Of a stretch of DNA of 64,000 nt, positions 1 through 28,304 are shown one piece after another; within the stretch, counting starts at the first letter, position 1; each line of letters begins with the position of its first letter. Source of the stretch: Gnetum montanum (taxonomy: Eukaryota; Streptophyta; Gnetopsida; Gnetales; Gnetaceae). The stretch lies in assembly GCA_015680685.1 (NCBI GenBank), contig MNCI01030354.1, positions 16,143 to 80,142 on the forward strand. Reading direction: 5' to 3'. Under the pieces are notes generated by a model. That model saw only the letters and a list, made by a program, of their open reading frames with translations. It searched no databases and was not told the DNA's origin. The position numbers and the translations under genes are program-made.

Positions 1-59
1 GCTTTTGATGTTGAGGAGGCTCTTCACTGCTATTAGTAGTAGTAGCACAAGTGTTGTTC

Positions 60-1552
60 GTGGGTTGCGGTGGTATAAACACCTTAGGAACAGTTGGTGG
101 CATTGTGGAAGGAGGGAAAGGATATGAATGTTGAAAGTTAGGAGGGATGTAAGGTGCGCAAGGTGGTGGTTGTGTTAGAAGTATGGGCTGATAGTATTGT
201 GGAGAATGGGATTGTGGTGAGACAGAGTATGGCGGCCCAGTTGAAGAAATAGGGTGTTGAACGTGATAAGTGTTTAGATTCGAAAAATATGAAGGATGCC
301 TCCAGTCTAAGGGTGGATTCCCCCATGACTGGGATTGTTGCCACTATGATCGAACACAGTATCTCTATACGAACTCTGGATGTAACGTGTTTCCCCAATG
401 CTCATGTAGATGTAACAATATTGGGCATTGACCCTTGGGGTGATCATACAGGCATATGTTGCATTCATATGTATGACTGGCAGTTGAGTACTTATTTCCT
501 TTATTCTTCTTTTCCGAATGTCTATTGTTTTGTCCTGCTTCTTGGGTTGTCAAAACTCTATCTCTAATGGTGTTGATATATTCTCCACACTTTTGATTCA
601 TCCATTGCAACATCTTATTGATCTTTGCCTCAGCTTCTTCTAACGATTGTTGTATTGGCAAAGATGATGTTTCCACCTTGAGATTTGTTGATTTCTCCTT
701 GTTATTATCATGGACCTTTGTTGAGTTAATATTTTGGTCCCGTTGATGTTTTTCAACACTCTCCCATGTAGCTATTTCTCCTTCTTCTTTTGCTACCTGA
801 TTAATAAGCTCTTGGATTTGATGGGTTTGTAGTTCGTATAGTTGACCTTTGGCATATGTTCCTAAGGTCTCTCTTGTTTCATTACGTAGCCCATCAATGA
901 TATGGTACATTAGCCTTTCCTCGGAAAACCCATGGCCTGGAAAGTTGTTTAACAGTGAATAATATCTTTCTAAGGCCATGTCCAAGGGTTCATGTTTTGC
1001 TTGTTTCCATCCTTGGATTTTTTTCCTCAAGGTTAACACTCTTGCATAGGTTTGATATTTTTCGTTAAACACCTCTACCATTTTTGACCAGCATCGCATT
1101 GAATTTGGTTTTAATGATCTATACCATACTTTAGCTTGGTCAACAAGTGTCATAGGAAAGAGCTTCAGTTTTTGCCAACTGTTATCAATGTTATTCCATG
1201 TGCAGGCATCGTAGAAGGCTAGTAAATGTTGATGCGGATCTAAGTCATAGCCTCCTAAAAATTTGGGAAAATTATTTAAATCAAGCCTGGGTAGTCAGCT
1301 CTCTTTACTATGCCTACATGAGATTCGAACAGCCTCTTGTATTTGCGTTAAGCTTGTAGTGGCCAGTGGGGGTTCATCGTCATCGGGTAAGTTATGCTTT
1401 CGTGTGTTGCAATGATGTTGTTTTTCTTCATTCTTATAGGAAACTCCCACTTCAGGTTGTATACTCCAATCTTCATTGTCATATAGCTCATTAGTTCTCC
1501 AATGGACTTCATCACTAAGTGTGGCTTTATTATCATCTTGTAGGAGAGGCAT
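60..1552 (-). pseudogene. decayed gag of element A
   Basis: Gag polyprotein remnant. The N-terminus (1552-1295) is followed by a broken stretch, then a 262-codon open piece (1153-365). That piece carries the capsid-type core of plant retrotransposon gag (the MTLVDQAKVWYRSL and LDMALERYY regions). After it comes a zinc knuckle of form CX2CX3HX4C (CNIC, then H, then C) near position 450, and a proline-rich tail to about position 60. Frames change and stops separate the pieces, so it cannot make a full product. The gag at 52400-54324 has the same layout and very similar residues. Confidence 0.8.
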
Positions 1553-1669
1553 TGTTGTGTGTGAATTTATGTGTGGCTTTTAATAATTATTTCTTCTTTC
1601 TAAGAGATGTATCGTTAAGTTCTTTACAACGACCTTGTATGAGATAACTAATCTAGATAACTAGCACCA

Positions 1670-1687
1670 TCCCCGGCAACGGTGCCT
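1670..1687 (-). other. primer binding site, tRNA-Asp type
   Basis: On the minus strand this reads close to TGGCGCCGTTGCCGGGGA, the complement of the plant tRNA-Asp 3' end used by many Ty3 elements, with one CG-to-CA type change. It lies directly next to the LTR end at 1689. Confidence 0.75.
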
Positions 1688-2472
1688 ATGATGAGTGGCG
1701 AGGTACCCCTACACTCAACCATACAAAACAAGCGTCGCACGCGTGATCCGGTCGAACTCTACAGATGGACTAGTTGTGGCACCTAGATAGTTAGCCTTAG
1801 GTCACAGTTTGCTGTCTTCCCACCTGGACTAGTATTGTACTTGTCATGTATGGTTTAGTCCAGATGAGGTGTATGATGTGCTCCTAATCTATGCTACTCC
1901 TGAAGGCAATGGAAAATAACATTAACTAAGCTAAGCTCGGAGGAAAAGGGGTAAGAAAATCTAATCTAGCCTAAGTGTGACGAGCAACCGATACCTTGAT
2001 CAACCGTACACATCTTGGACTTCGTGCATGACTACCACTGGGACTACCAAGCATAGATCCTAGGTACACCATTGGGATTACCAAGCGCAGATCCCAAATA
2101 CGCCACTGGGTTACCAAGCGTAGATCCTAGCTACACCATTGGGCTACCAAGCAGTCACACTTAAATGCTCGTCATCAAGTCGTACTTGTTCCGCTTCTAG
2201 GAGTTTAAGGGTGAGAGAGAGAAAATAGTAAATAACATTAAAGAAATAACAAATAAATAAATGACAAAGTGAATTCTGCAATGATGAAGTAATCTCGATC
2301 TTTATTGCTAGTCATGTGTGTGTCCAAGTACGGCACACTCGAATAAAGACACCGTACAATTACATTCACCACATTGTAGGCAGACACAGGAAAAAAATCT
2401 AACTCTGGAGGGATCAAACTGCCAGAGCTTCGCTACTCTAAAACTAGGATCCCAAACAAGGGAATGTCGCAT

Positions 2473-2483
2473 CTTATTTATAG
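2473..2483 (-). promoter_or_regulatory. TATA box of LTR A
   Basis: Minus strand reads CTATAAATAAG. A similar TATA motif sits at the same place in the LTRs at 32141 and 55145, just inside the palindromic U3 array. Confidence 0.6.
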
Positions 2484-2496
2484 ATATGACGGCGGA

Positions 2497-2612
2497 CTAC
2501 GATATCGTGTACGCAATATCGTAGGGCAGACGCGATATCGCGTACGCGATATCGCGGGGGATGCAATATTGCGGCGGACGCGATATCGCGTATGCGATAT
2601 CGCGGCCTATGC
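2497..2612. repeat. GATATC palindrome array in LTR U3
   Basis: Several copies of the dyad CGCGATATCGCG and variants. Positions 2531-2556 form a perfect 26-bp palindrome made of two such dyads joined by TA. The array lies immediately upstream (minus strand) of the LTR TATA box. Confidence 0.9.
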
Positions 2613-2629
2613 GAATCGTGTCTCATCAA

Positions 2630-2902
2630 GCTATATTTCAAGTAAGAGGGGGCTACTACAATTTTCTGTGACAACAATTTTACCATAAAGTTATCCAAAA
2701 ATCCTATGCTACATGGAAGAAGAAAGCATATTGATGTGAGATTTCACTTCTTACATAATCTATGTAATGATGGTGTTATGGATTTGGTGTTTTGTAAGAA
2801 TGAAGATCAACTCACTGATATTCTAACCAAAACCCTTAAGTTATCAACATTCCAGAGCCTAAGAAAGCAACTTGGATTCTACACATTAAATGATTCTTGT
2901 TA
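2630..2902 (+). pseudogene. Copia RNase H C-terminal fragment
   Basis: C-terminal part of the RNase H domain of a Ty1/Copia polyprotein: FCDNN, then LSKNP, KHIDVRFHFL, and DQLTDILTK close to the end, as in plant Copia elements. The 5' side is cut by the insertion of element A at 2628. The stop is followed about 36 bp later by the polypurine tract and LTR, as expected for an element's 3' end. Confidence 0.88.
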
Positions 2903-2928
2903 AAATGATAGTTTACAAACTTTTAGTT

Positions 2929-3366
2929 TATGAGAGGGTGTTAAATGTGTTTAATTGTTAAACATGCTTTGTTTGTTTGTCCTAGTCTTTAGGAACTGTC
3001 CTTAGGGATTCGATTGCTATTTTTGTTCTTTAGAAGTTGAATGGTCGATCATTACAGAAGTTAAATGGTTGACTGTTACAAAAGTTGAAGGGTCAGTTGT
3101 TACAGAAGTTGAAGAGTTAGCTATTACAGAAGTTGAAGAGTCAGTTATTATAGAAGCTGAAGGATTAATTGTTACAGAAATTAAAGGGTCAACGTTATAG
3201 AAGTTTCTTCATATTAGGATTCGGTTACTATTTTCCATTGATGTATTTGCCTATTTAAAAGTCATTATTAGTTTAATAAAGGTGTAAAATTGAGTTGCCT
3301 TTGGTTGCCCCTATTTTTTTGTGATTTGTTGTTTTTTTCTGAGGCTAGCAGTGCACAGCCTTAGCA
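2929..3366 (+). repeat. Copia polypurine tract and 3' LTR
   Basis: The purine run at 2932-2938 is followed by TGTTAAATG at 2939, a normal Copia LTR start. The 3' boundary is uncertain, placed near the last CA at about 3366. The LTR body contains a 24-bp tandem repeat. Confidence 0.6.
3043..3204 (+). repeat. 24-bp minisatellite inside Copia LTR
   Basis: Seven diverged units of about 24 bp, consensus near GGTCAGTTGTTACAGAAGTT plus GAAG, in direct tandem. The last unit is one base short. Confidence 0.85.
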
Positions 3367-3539
3367 GCTAATAGTTTTTCTCAATAAGATTTTATTAATA
3401 TTATGAATTGGGAAATTAATTACATTGAATTAAAAATTCAAACATGTATTAGCTAATATCTCTGTGAAATTGTGTTCATTGGTTGAACTATCATATAAAT
3501 TCTTGATTTAATCATTAACATAACGTAAACTATTTATGA

Positions 3540-5570
3540 ATCTCCTAAGGGAAAAGGGATCCCCCTCCCTTTGAAACCAAATCTGAGTAATGATGAGAAT
3601 GCTCTTCCACTGGTAGGGAGCTGGGTGTTTGTCATAAAGGGATCCTTGAAGCCCCAATTGTAGGAGATTGTAGCACACCACAAGGATGCTAAGATAACAT
3701 TTAGGACTTTTCTGGTCTCGTTGGGTGTTACAAAAACTAGTTAGCTCGCAATGCCAATTGCCTAGAGTAAGAAAACATAGCTAGAGATTGATTTGGGGTT
3801 TCAATAGACATTGAAAGAGGCCTACAAAAAATGATATGCTTGTAGACCATGAAGATTTTGTCATGGAATTGTAGGGTGCAGGGTACACCCTATAAACGAA
3901 ATACCTTGAAAGAAATTGTGTCAAATGAAGAATGTAATGTAGTTTGCTTGCAAGAAACAAAACTGCAACAAGCAAAATCTTAGTTCTTGAGGTGGGATGG
4001 CTGACAAATGTAGGTGATCCCCTACCAAGGAAGGGTTGGTGGACTAGCCATTCTTTCACAACTGCCTTTCACTCTCTTAATCAGCATGTGGAGCATAACT
4101 GTCTTCATCATGTCAAAGGACATTTGGCTTACCAATGTTTATGAGGCCCAAAATTGCAAGCTTTGGCTACAAGAGCTCAAACAAGTGGCTCAGGTGGTTC
4201 TGGGTTAGAGATAGTGGATACTCATTGGCGAATTCAATCAACGATTGCATCCATGGGAGAAATCCCAAAGGTGATAGCATAAATCCTCTAGGGTGTTAGG
4301 AAGTCCAGTCGTTCCTTGAACATCATAAGCTCATTGACATGAAGATTAGGGGTTGTAAGTTCACATGGAGTAACCAAAAACGTGGGAAGGATCAAGTGCT
4401 ACCAAGAATTGACCGAGTCTAGATTAGCTTGAATCTTTTGCTGAAGTTTGATGTTTAGGTGTCTATGAAGGAAAAACAAGCTTCAGATCATTGTTCAATT
4501 GTTTGTCAGATTCACCAAAGCCTAAGCAGTCATCCTCATCCATTTCATTTTGAGAGGACTTTATTAATCAAACCTTGGCTCTAGCCAATGGTAATAGTGA
4601 TTTGGAAGACGTACCAGGTGCAAGGGGACCCATGGGAGTTTCTAAAGGATGGATTGAACCAACTCAAAAAGAAGCTTCATGTCAAAGTTTCTAAAGATAA
4701 ATATTCCTCTCATGCTCATTAGGTCAGGTTGCAACAGAGATTGGAATAAATGCCTTGTTGCAACAGAGGTTGTGGGTGAATGCCTTGTTGAATATTACAC
4801 TAACAATACTATTCTATTTTTGCATGCAATTGTTCCACAACCCTTGCACTTAATCGGGCACTAGATCAGATGGCCCAAGAGGTGGGTCTTGAGACAAATT
4901 AAGCAAAGTTGGTGGTTCATTTGGTGAATGCTGATGATCGGGTTAAGGGTGGAATTTCCCAGATACTAGGAATCCTACCCAGCACACAACAAGACTCATA
5001 TCTAGGAATGTCAATTTTTACCTAGCATAGAAATCATACATGGTCGGCCTTGCTACAAAAACTGTAGTAGCATACCAGCCACTAGACCAATCATTTCCTA
5101 ACAAGAAAAGGAAGGATTATGCTGATTCTTCCATTCTCATGGTGATTGCCCATTTCACTGCTTCCACAATTTTTCCCCCAATGGGGATCATCCTCAAAGT
5201 TGATCAAATCATTCAAAAATTTGTCTGGTTGGGGGGCAACTAGGGGGGTGTGGTGGTGTGATGGGGGGAATGTTTGCACCTCATTTGTTGGGAAAATGTT
5301 ACAAAACCAAAAAAGGTAGGCAGGCTTGGGGTGCTAAAATTCCATGATGAGATAATCATGGGATATCAACACCTAGTTAATAAATTTTTACTTCCGGAGG
5401 AGTGTCTGGTCTAATGGATAGGCATTATACACCAAAAGTACCAATAGTGAGAGGCTAGGACACGAGAGTCGTCAGTGTGGCAAGCCGTGTGCAGACATGC
5501 CAAATATATGATAAAAAAGGGCCTTCTAGGAAGGCCACCCAGAGATATTTTTAACACTAAGTAACACCAC

Positions 5571-5603
<33 letters not shown>

Positions 5604-7715
5604 TTCTTTTCTCGATGCATGTGTGGAGGCCTATCTAGAATGGTAGACTACCAAAGAAAGTGAAAGTTTTTGTTTGGTTGATTAAGTGGGCTGCACTTCC
5701 AATGTAGGCTTTCCTCAAGATGCGAGGATTAAACATTAATAATCTCTACCCCTTATGTCTAAAAGAGCCTAAGACAATAAATCATTTCCTGTACCAATGC
5801 TCTTATTCACTAGACACTTAGCGGGTGGCCACGTTACTACCGTCAGTCAACCTAGATGAAAACTCAAAAGCAATTATGGTGCTATGGTCCTTGTGGAAAA
5901 CAAGGAATTGATCTTCAAGGCCTAGCGTCCTCCTCAACCAACACAAGTGGCTACGCTTAGGGCTTGATTGTGGTAGGAAGTTTTCGTAACAATGGATCAA
6001 ATGCAAATTTTTGAGCCTTCAAGCACTATTTTTAAAGCAAATCCTACGCTATGGGAAATGGTTGAATGGGTGGGATGGGCAAAGCTCTTGCCCAGATTGG
6101 AAGAGAACCCCAAGCTAGCAAATGGTACATTCTTCACCAATTGGATCAAGGATGAGACAACATTTCAAGGTGTCAAGATTGAGTGAATAGAGCTAGCACT
6201 AGCAGTGTCTTTGGGGGCTCTAGTGGAGGGGGAAACAATTCTCCTAGTTACCTGCAGCCTTGAACAAGTGCAAGGTTTTCTCATGAGGGTCGTGCCTAAA
6301 ATAAAGAGCGAACATGTGCCGAAGTCAACATTATCGCAACTCTGGCAAGAGGCAGCAATGTTGATTGATAGGTTTTTGGTTCAGAGTTTAGCCAAGCCCC
6401 TAGAAATACATGTTGCTTTTATGAGCTACTTGAGGCTTGGTACTGCTACCAATCTGCCATGGTATTTTCTTACAAAGCTCCAACGACAACGTAGAGGATG
6501 TCATTCAGGTCTCATATTGGCCTATTGAGGACTGGGATGCCGATGATGCCATAGAAGCCAAGGTTGGCTCCTAGTTTTGTGTACACCATAAGGGTGAGGC
6601 AGTTTCAGATGTCAAGGTCAACATCGACATCGAGGACTACCTGGTTGCCAAACCCGACACCAATGGTGAAGTCGATGTAGGGGATAGCTAAGTCTTAAGA
6701 GGAAGTAGGGCAACAAGGGTTGGCTAATGTAGAGGAACGACACTAGGAAACTTAGCATTGTTGTTAGCATGAAATTCAGAAGGCTGCAGAGGAGGCTATG
6801 GAGGAGGAGAGGGTTGTTTGGGAGGCAAGATGGGTCACATGCAAGGAGGTTATAGAGTGAGCTAGGGCAAAAGAGAGGGCCATCTAGGAGGCAAGATGGA
6901 TTGCATGCGAGGAGGCCTTCAAACATGTTACTACTCAAGCAGCATTGCAATGCATTGAGTTAAAAGATGAGATCAAAAGACGTTGGCAATTATAGGAAGA
7001 CTTTACCAGGGTAGGGCTCATTGATGAACCACGTGTGCAAATAAGAGAGGAGCTTCAGCAAGAGGGGCAAGGAGCAGAAGGCCAAGTAGACCCAGAAGAG
7101 AGAATAGATTGAGGTCGCATAGCTCCAGCAATAGCTGGACAAAGCTCATGCAACTAATGCACATATTTGATTTCGGGAGGGAAGATGCTCGTATGTTGTG
7201 TTGAACATTAATTGTAATACGACTTGGCTCACCTTGCGCCAACACATCTGTCACATGGCAACCAAGCTTCACCTAGGTGGGGAGGGGGACAAGGCTAAGT
7301 AGAAAGTAGGCAAAGTTTAAATTCTTTCATGAGGGCGTAGCTTTTGTGGACACTAAAAGACATTGGGAAATCCTTCAAGCCATACACTGCTAGGAGTGTA
7401 GAGACTATAAATGTACGAGTCTCTCAAAAAGACTCTAGGGATGGAAGATTTGGGGTGGGTGGGGATGTTCAACTCCTAGTTCCTAGTATTGATAGAACCG
7501 TTTTGTTATTGAAAATTGGGGTTTTGGGATGAGGGGATCCACCGTATTTCCCATGTGTGGATCATTTTAGGTCTCTAGGATGGCATGACCTAGGTTCTAA
7601 AGAAGTCAAGGACTGCCCACATTTTGCAGTTGTTGTTGGCTTCTGTGGTTTGGCTTGTGCATATTTTGCAATTTTAATACATCTTGACCATTTCTCAAAA
7701 AAAAGAAAAAATTCC
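3540..7715 (+). mobile_element. L1-type LINE, decayed (copy 1)
   Basis: Non-LTR retrotransposon remnant. An APE-type endonuclease start (MKILSWNC at 3849) runs to a C-terminal endonuclease motif near 4350-4500 (FTWSN, then IDRV, SDHCSIV). Most of the reverse transcriptase core is missing. The thumb-region motif ILPS-YLGMS follows at 4960-5020 and a zinc-finger RT domain at about 5650-5810 (WLIKWAALPM, then LC and FLYQC). A long degraded 3' part ends in an A-rich tail at about 7698-7715. Many stops. The same family is at about 14930-19397. The 5' boundary is uncertain. Confidence 0.75.
5572..5603 (+). repeat. poly(C) tract, 32 bp
   Basis: An uninterrupted run of 32 C inside LINE copy 1. It is the longest homopolymer in the window, and the surrounding DNA is not C-rich. 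Confidence 0.95.
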
Positions 7716-7739
7716 CTGAGAAGCTACAGGAGTTTAACA

Positions 7740-8500
7740 TTAACTTCATAAAGACTTTCTTTCAAAGAATGTAGGAATCATTTCTTCAAATAGGAGTAGA
7801 GTTCTGGTTATACTGTGGTGATCTGTAAGCAGGATCACTTATTGTGACGGCAGTTAGTGCCTCCACCTTTTAATGCCTGCAAAATTGCATAAAATTCTTT
7901 TTCATAAGTTAGAGTATTTTCTTCTTGATTCATTCAATTTTTCACTAAAAAAGCCCATTGGTTTTCCTTCTTGGCTGTATGGTATCACCACTTGCATCAC
8001 TGTTTACCTGGAAAACCTTGTTAAAGTAGGGCAATGCAAAAACAGGTGCTTCAACTAAGCTCTTCAATTTTTCAGAAATTTTCTTAGCAGCTGTTGTCCA
8101 CTGAAATGGTCTGTGTTGTTTTCCCTTGATGATCTCCATCATCGATGGAGCAATCCCACTAAAATTTTTTATAGATTTTGTTTAAAAGCTAGGTGAGCCT
8201 AGGAATGATCTTACTTCTATTGCACTCATTGGAATTTTGTGATGGCCCTAACCTTCTCTACGTCACCTGTCAAACCATTTTGGGAAATAATAAAACCTAA
8301 ATATACCACCTCATCGTTAATAAAACTGCATTTTTTTTAATGTTTAGCGAAAACTATTCACCATGAGTCGTAGTTGATCTAAATGCTCCTCTCTTGATTT
8401 ACTATATACTAAAATATCATCTAGAAAGATCATTACAAATCTCTGTAAATATGGTCTTAATACTTACTTATTCATGACTCATATGAAATGTTAGGAATCG
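7740..8500 (-). pseudogene. Ty3 reverse transcriptase/RNase H fragment
   Basis: Read on the minus strand, the end of a Ty3 reverse transcriptase (about 8330-8160, matching the F-L-G-F-I-I-S and EVRSFLGL region) runs into the connection domain and RNase H start (8142-7945: KGKQHRPFQWT, then FQVNSDASG). Weaker RNase H similarity continues toward 7760, where the LINE tail begins, so the LINE probably inserted here. Stops and frameshifts throughout. Confidence 0.7.
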
Positions 8501-8769
8501 TCTCAAACTTTCTGTTGCACTCCTGGATGGATGTAGTTCTCTTTTGTATACAAAAATTTGATTATAAGGCTTTTCAGCCCTGCTAAAATTAGCATGCCTA
8601 CTGCCTCATGAAGTTCCCTCCTGTGTAATTGGTAAGCCTCCCCACTAAGACAAGATTTTATCATTGACGTTTTATCCTTATGGCTAGATGAGGCCTCCCA
8701 GATACCAAAATACATGGTGCTCATCTTCTTTAATCAAGTTTGCCCTAATAAAAAAACAATAAAATTCCT

Positions 8770-9035
8770 CCGTGTAACTTTTAAAACACTTTTTTGTATG
8801 CTTTAGCTCTTGTAATTTGAGATACACTTAATGCTGATAATTTATGGGTAAAAATTATCTTTCAGCTTTTGTACCAGCTTTTTCTAGGTCTAAATCCCTT
8901 TCGTGTCTGTTTTCATTTCATTTACAACCTATTCCACCAAGTCGTTGCAAAATTAGTAAGTTTTATCTATGTAATTTTGACTTTTTTAGCCTCAATTTCT
9001 TCAAGATCAAAATATGATTCCATCTCTTTATCAAG
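8770..9035 (-). pseudogene. Ty3 gag fragment, inverted arm
   Basis: The reverse complement of this stretch matches the plus-strand gag piece at 9235-9490 for about 250 bp (shared ATTGAGGCTAAAAA and AAATTACAAGAG). It forms the left arm of a head-to-head inverted repeat with about a 200-bp spacer. Confidence 0.6.
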
Positions 9036-9234
9036 CTATATCTAAATCTAATTGCCCATTAAACGAAAAACCCTAAAGTGGGACTAACCTTCCAATTCAT
9101 TATAATGTTAAGAGAAACCTCTGCTTTTGCAGATCAACCACCTCTCCAACCAGTCCACAAAAGCAAAGATTGCTTTCAGCATCATCATGAATGGGAAGGT
9201 TAGTACTGATTCAAGTTTCTTCATTCAATGATTG

Positions 9235-10350
9235 ATTGAATTCAAATGCCCTATTTGACAAGATGAAAGAGATAGAATCGTATTTTAATCTTGAAGAAAT
9301 TGAGGCTAAAAAGTGAAGATTGGACAAATTAGTGATCTAGGATAGGCTGCAAATGAAATGAATGCAAAAAGGCAAGGAAAGGATTCAGACTTGGGAGATG
9401 TTGAAAGCTAAAAGGTAAATTTTTGCCAATAAACTTCCCTTGTCAAATATATTTGAAATTACAAGAGATAAAGTAGACAAATAAGTTTGTTAAAGAATAT
9501 AGAGTTATTTCATCACCTCTCTATCAAGGTAGACTTGACTAAAGAAGATAAGAACCTTGTATCTCGATATATGGAAGGTCTCCATGTAGCTATCAAGGAT
9601 GAAATGTTAGCTACAAGGATGAAATGTCAATTATAATAATCTTAGGGAAAAAGGCTTACCAATTTATCTTACACATTGAAGAAAAGCTACAAAGGATCTA
9701 ACTTCATCAGGGCAATAGACGGAAGGTCTCCATGTAGCTATCAAGGATGAAATGTCAATTATAATAATCTCAGGGAAAGAGGCTTACCAATTTATCTTAC
9801 ACATTGAAGAAAAGCTATCTAACTTCATCAAGGCAATAGACGCGCTAATTTTAGCAAAGGCCAAAATGCCCTGCAATCAAATTTCTCAATGCAAAAAAGA
9901 ACTAATTTCTCAATGCAAAAAAAGAACTACATGCAGTACCACAAAAGAAAACCAAGATGATTCCCAACGTTCCATGAGAGGTTTTTGGACAGGCATAAGA
10001 GGGCAAACATTCTGTGGTCAAGGACGAGTAGTCGAGTCCTGCACCAAACCTTGGTGCAGGCTGAACTTTAGAAATCTTGATGCCATAATCTTTTTTAATA
10101 TCCACCGCACAAGATCACATGATGAATTTTGGGGGCTTGTTTTCAATTGCACATGTTGCTGCTACATGCCCAGAAGGCATCCAGAAACTTCCACAAATGA
10201 ACATAATTCCCAACGTTCCATCAGGTCTTTTGGATAGGTCAAAGGGCTAGAACATTCTATGATCAAAACATCATATGATAGATTTTGAGGGACTTCTTGT
10301 CAATGCGGAGAAATTGGACATGTTGCTGCTACGTGTACAAAGGCAGCCAA
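9235..10350 (+). pseudogene. decayed Ty3 gag with internal duplications
   Basis: Fragments follow the order of a plant Ty3 gag. A capsid region (TWEMLKAKR near 9390) is followed by the YIEGLH-type segment at 9560 and an EAYQ..LHIEEKL segment at 9775. A zinc-knuckle region follows (CGEIGHVAATC at about 10300). The YIEGLH-EEKL segment is duplicated in tandem (9573-9720 and 9721-9841), and the knuckle region is partly duplicated (from 9960 and from 10207). Not translatable as one frame. Confidence 0.6.
10038..10060. repeat. perfect short hairpin
   Basis: A 10-bp perfect stem (CCTGCACCAA / TTGGTGCAGG) with a 3-base loop, inside a segment present in only one of the two knuckle repeats. Function unknown. 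Confidence 0.7.
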
Positions 10351-11919
10351 AAACTTATATACAAATCAACATCCCATCGCGCAGCAAGTGAAGGAACTGA
10401 TAAGCTGTTAAGAACAAATCCCAACAATAGGACCCACCACCCAAAAAAATGGTTGCGAGTATAACAGTGTAAGGACCATTTTATGTTCCCTTCAACTTTA
10501 GTCTCATTCCCATTTGAACCAATTCTCAATGCTGCTTTCTCAGCGATTTTTCTTCTTTCTTTGGTCATTTTTCCTGTCGGCCTGCCGCTTTCCCGTCTCC
10601 ACTAAGCATGATCCCGTTGACCTTGGCTGCCGCTTTATCAGTGGTTATTTGATGGTCCATCAGATAGCCCACCTTGAAATTCACCTCGTCCCTAAGTTGA
10701 TGTGAAGCTTCGGCACGTTCTTTATGTGCATGTAGGACTCAAGACCCTCTCTAGTATCAAAATGTTGTAGGTAACCAAAATGGTATATACTAACAGTGGA
10801 ATTATAATGATAAAATAAAATAACACAAACGCATCAAAGATTGCAAAGGAGACAATCCATTTCTATTTAACTAAAACAACTAACAATACGCAGATTTATT
10901 CAGAATACAAACATATCCAAAAACCCACGACACAAATTGCATTCCTCCTAACACTGGTATGCCTCTGTTCAGCCCCTCCCAAAAGCATCATTCCGATTAT
11001 ACAAGCTACTGAAAGCCCACATTAAAATTTTCCTACAGGCTATCACAAACAGAGAATGAATTTCATTTATTTCCAACCTTTCCTTCCAACAGGTTCAATT
11101 TACTGATCTTTAAGGAATGGGATCACGGATCGATTCTGCATTAGTTGCATTGTGATAGAGACCTATATCATCGTCAGTTGTAAGCATGGACGCCCACATC
11201 ATACTACATATCATATGTAAAAAACAAAGCAAACCAAAACAAAAATGTGCAACACAAATACACCGTCGTGTTTGTTTAATTGAATTTGAAAAGAACCTGT
11301 AAATATGTTTAAGAAGACAGACAGAGATTGTAAATTAACATCACAATTTCCAGATCTTCAAAAGCAATATCAGGCATTACTGTAGATTATCTAATGAGAA
11401 ATCCAGTATCGTGACAGCATTAGCTACCATTGATAGCCTACATTTTCAGTTACTTCCCTCAAAAAGTGCAATTTAAAACTGTACAGGAATCATACAATTT
11501 AACAAAATTGCCATTCTAGTAAGCTGCCCAAAATCAGATTGTCATACGGGTGCTTGAAAATTGAAAATAAAGTGTCACACTTAACGTTCTGAATTCAGGA
11601 AAGGTACTAGTAGCTGACTAGTAGCTGCTGTAACCTTTCAATAAATATATGCATGATAACTTTGGTATAAAATGGCCGCGGACTCCACTTTTTAGTGGGA
11701 TTTCAGATGCTAATGACAATTTTAAACAATGGTGGAAATGCAAGTCAGAAAGTAGAATGTGGGATATAAAGAGATGAAATGAAGTCTGATATTACAGAGA
11801 GTTAGCAAGCCAAATTCAGGAAACAGATTTGTAAGTGGCTCAATCATATCCAGATGTTCAAATTCAGCAATGAACAATTTGATCGACCATACCGCAATCT
11901 TCTTGTACACGTTGTTGTA
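10350..11919 (-). other. 3' flank and probable 3' UTR of adenylosuccinate lyase
   Basis: No coding feature is seen. Downstream of the stop codon on the minus strand, AATAAA-type signals occur at 11071-11066 and 10900-10895, so the transcript may end near one of them. Below about 10800 the sequence grades into retroelement remnants. Confidence 0.4.

Positions 11920-28304
<16,385 letters not shown>

Larger units (their letters stand above)
1..2628 (-). mobile_element. Ty3-type LTR retrotransposon, gag end and 5' LTR (element A)
   Basis: Minus-strand element entering from beyond the window start. In element order it shows a 5' LTR (2628-1689), a tRNA-Asp-type primer binding site and a gag reading frame; pol, if any, lies outside. 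The LTR ends in TGATGA/TCATCA. The sequence beyond 2628 is a Copia RNase H domain, so this element is the younger insertion. A relative with the same LTR ends and gag lies at 46968-55266. Confidence 0.85.
1689..2628 (-). repeat. 5' LTR of element A (940 bp)
   Basis: Bounded by TGATGA at 1689 and TCATCA ending at 2628, the same inverted ends as the LTRs at 32060-32895 and 54459-55266. R-U5 lies at low coordinates. U3 lies at high coordinates and contains a TATA box and an array of GATATC palindromes. The flank at 2629 begins AGCTA; the matching target duplication would be outside the window. Confidence 0.85.

Noticed and set aside
2464-2698. Overlapping open frames on both strands encoding RYRVRDIA-like repeats
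   Set aside because: They arise because the palindromic LTR array reads similarly on both strands; they end in LTR or RNase H sequence of another frame.
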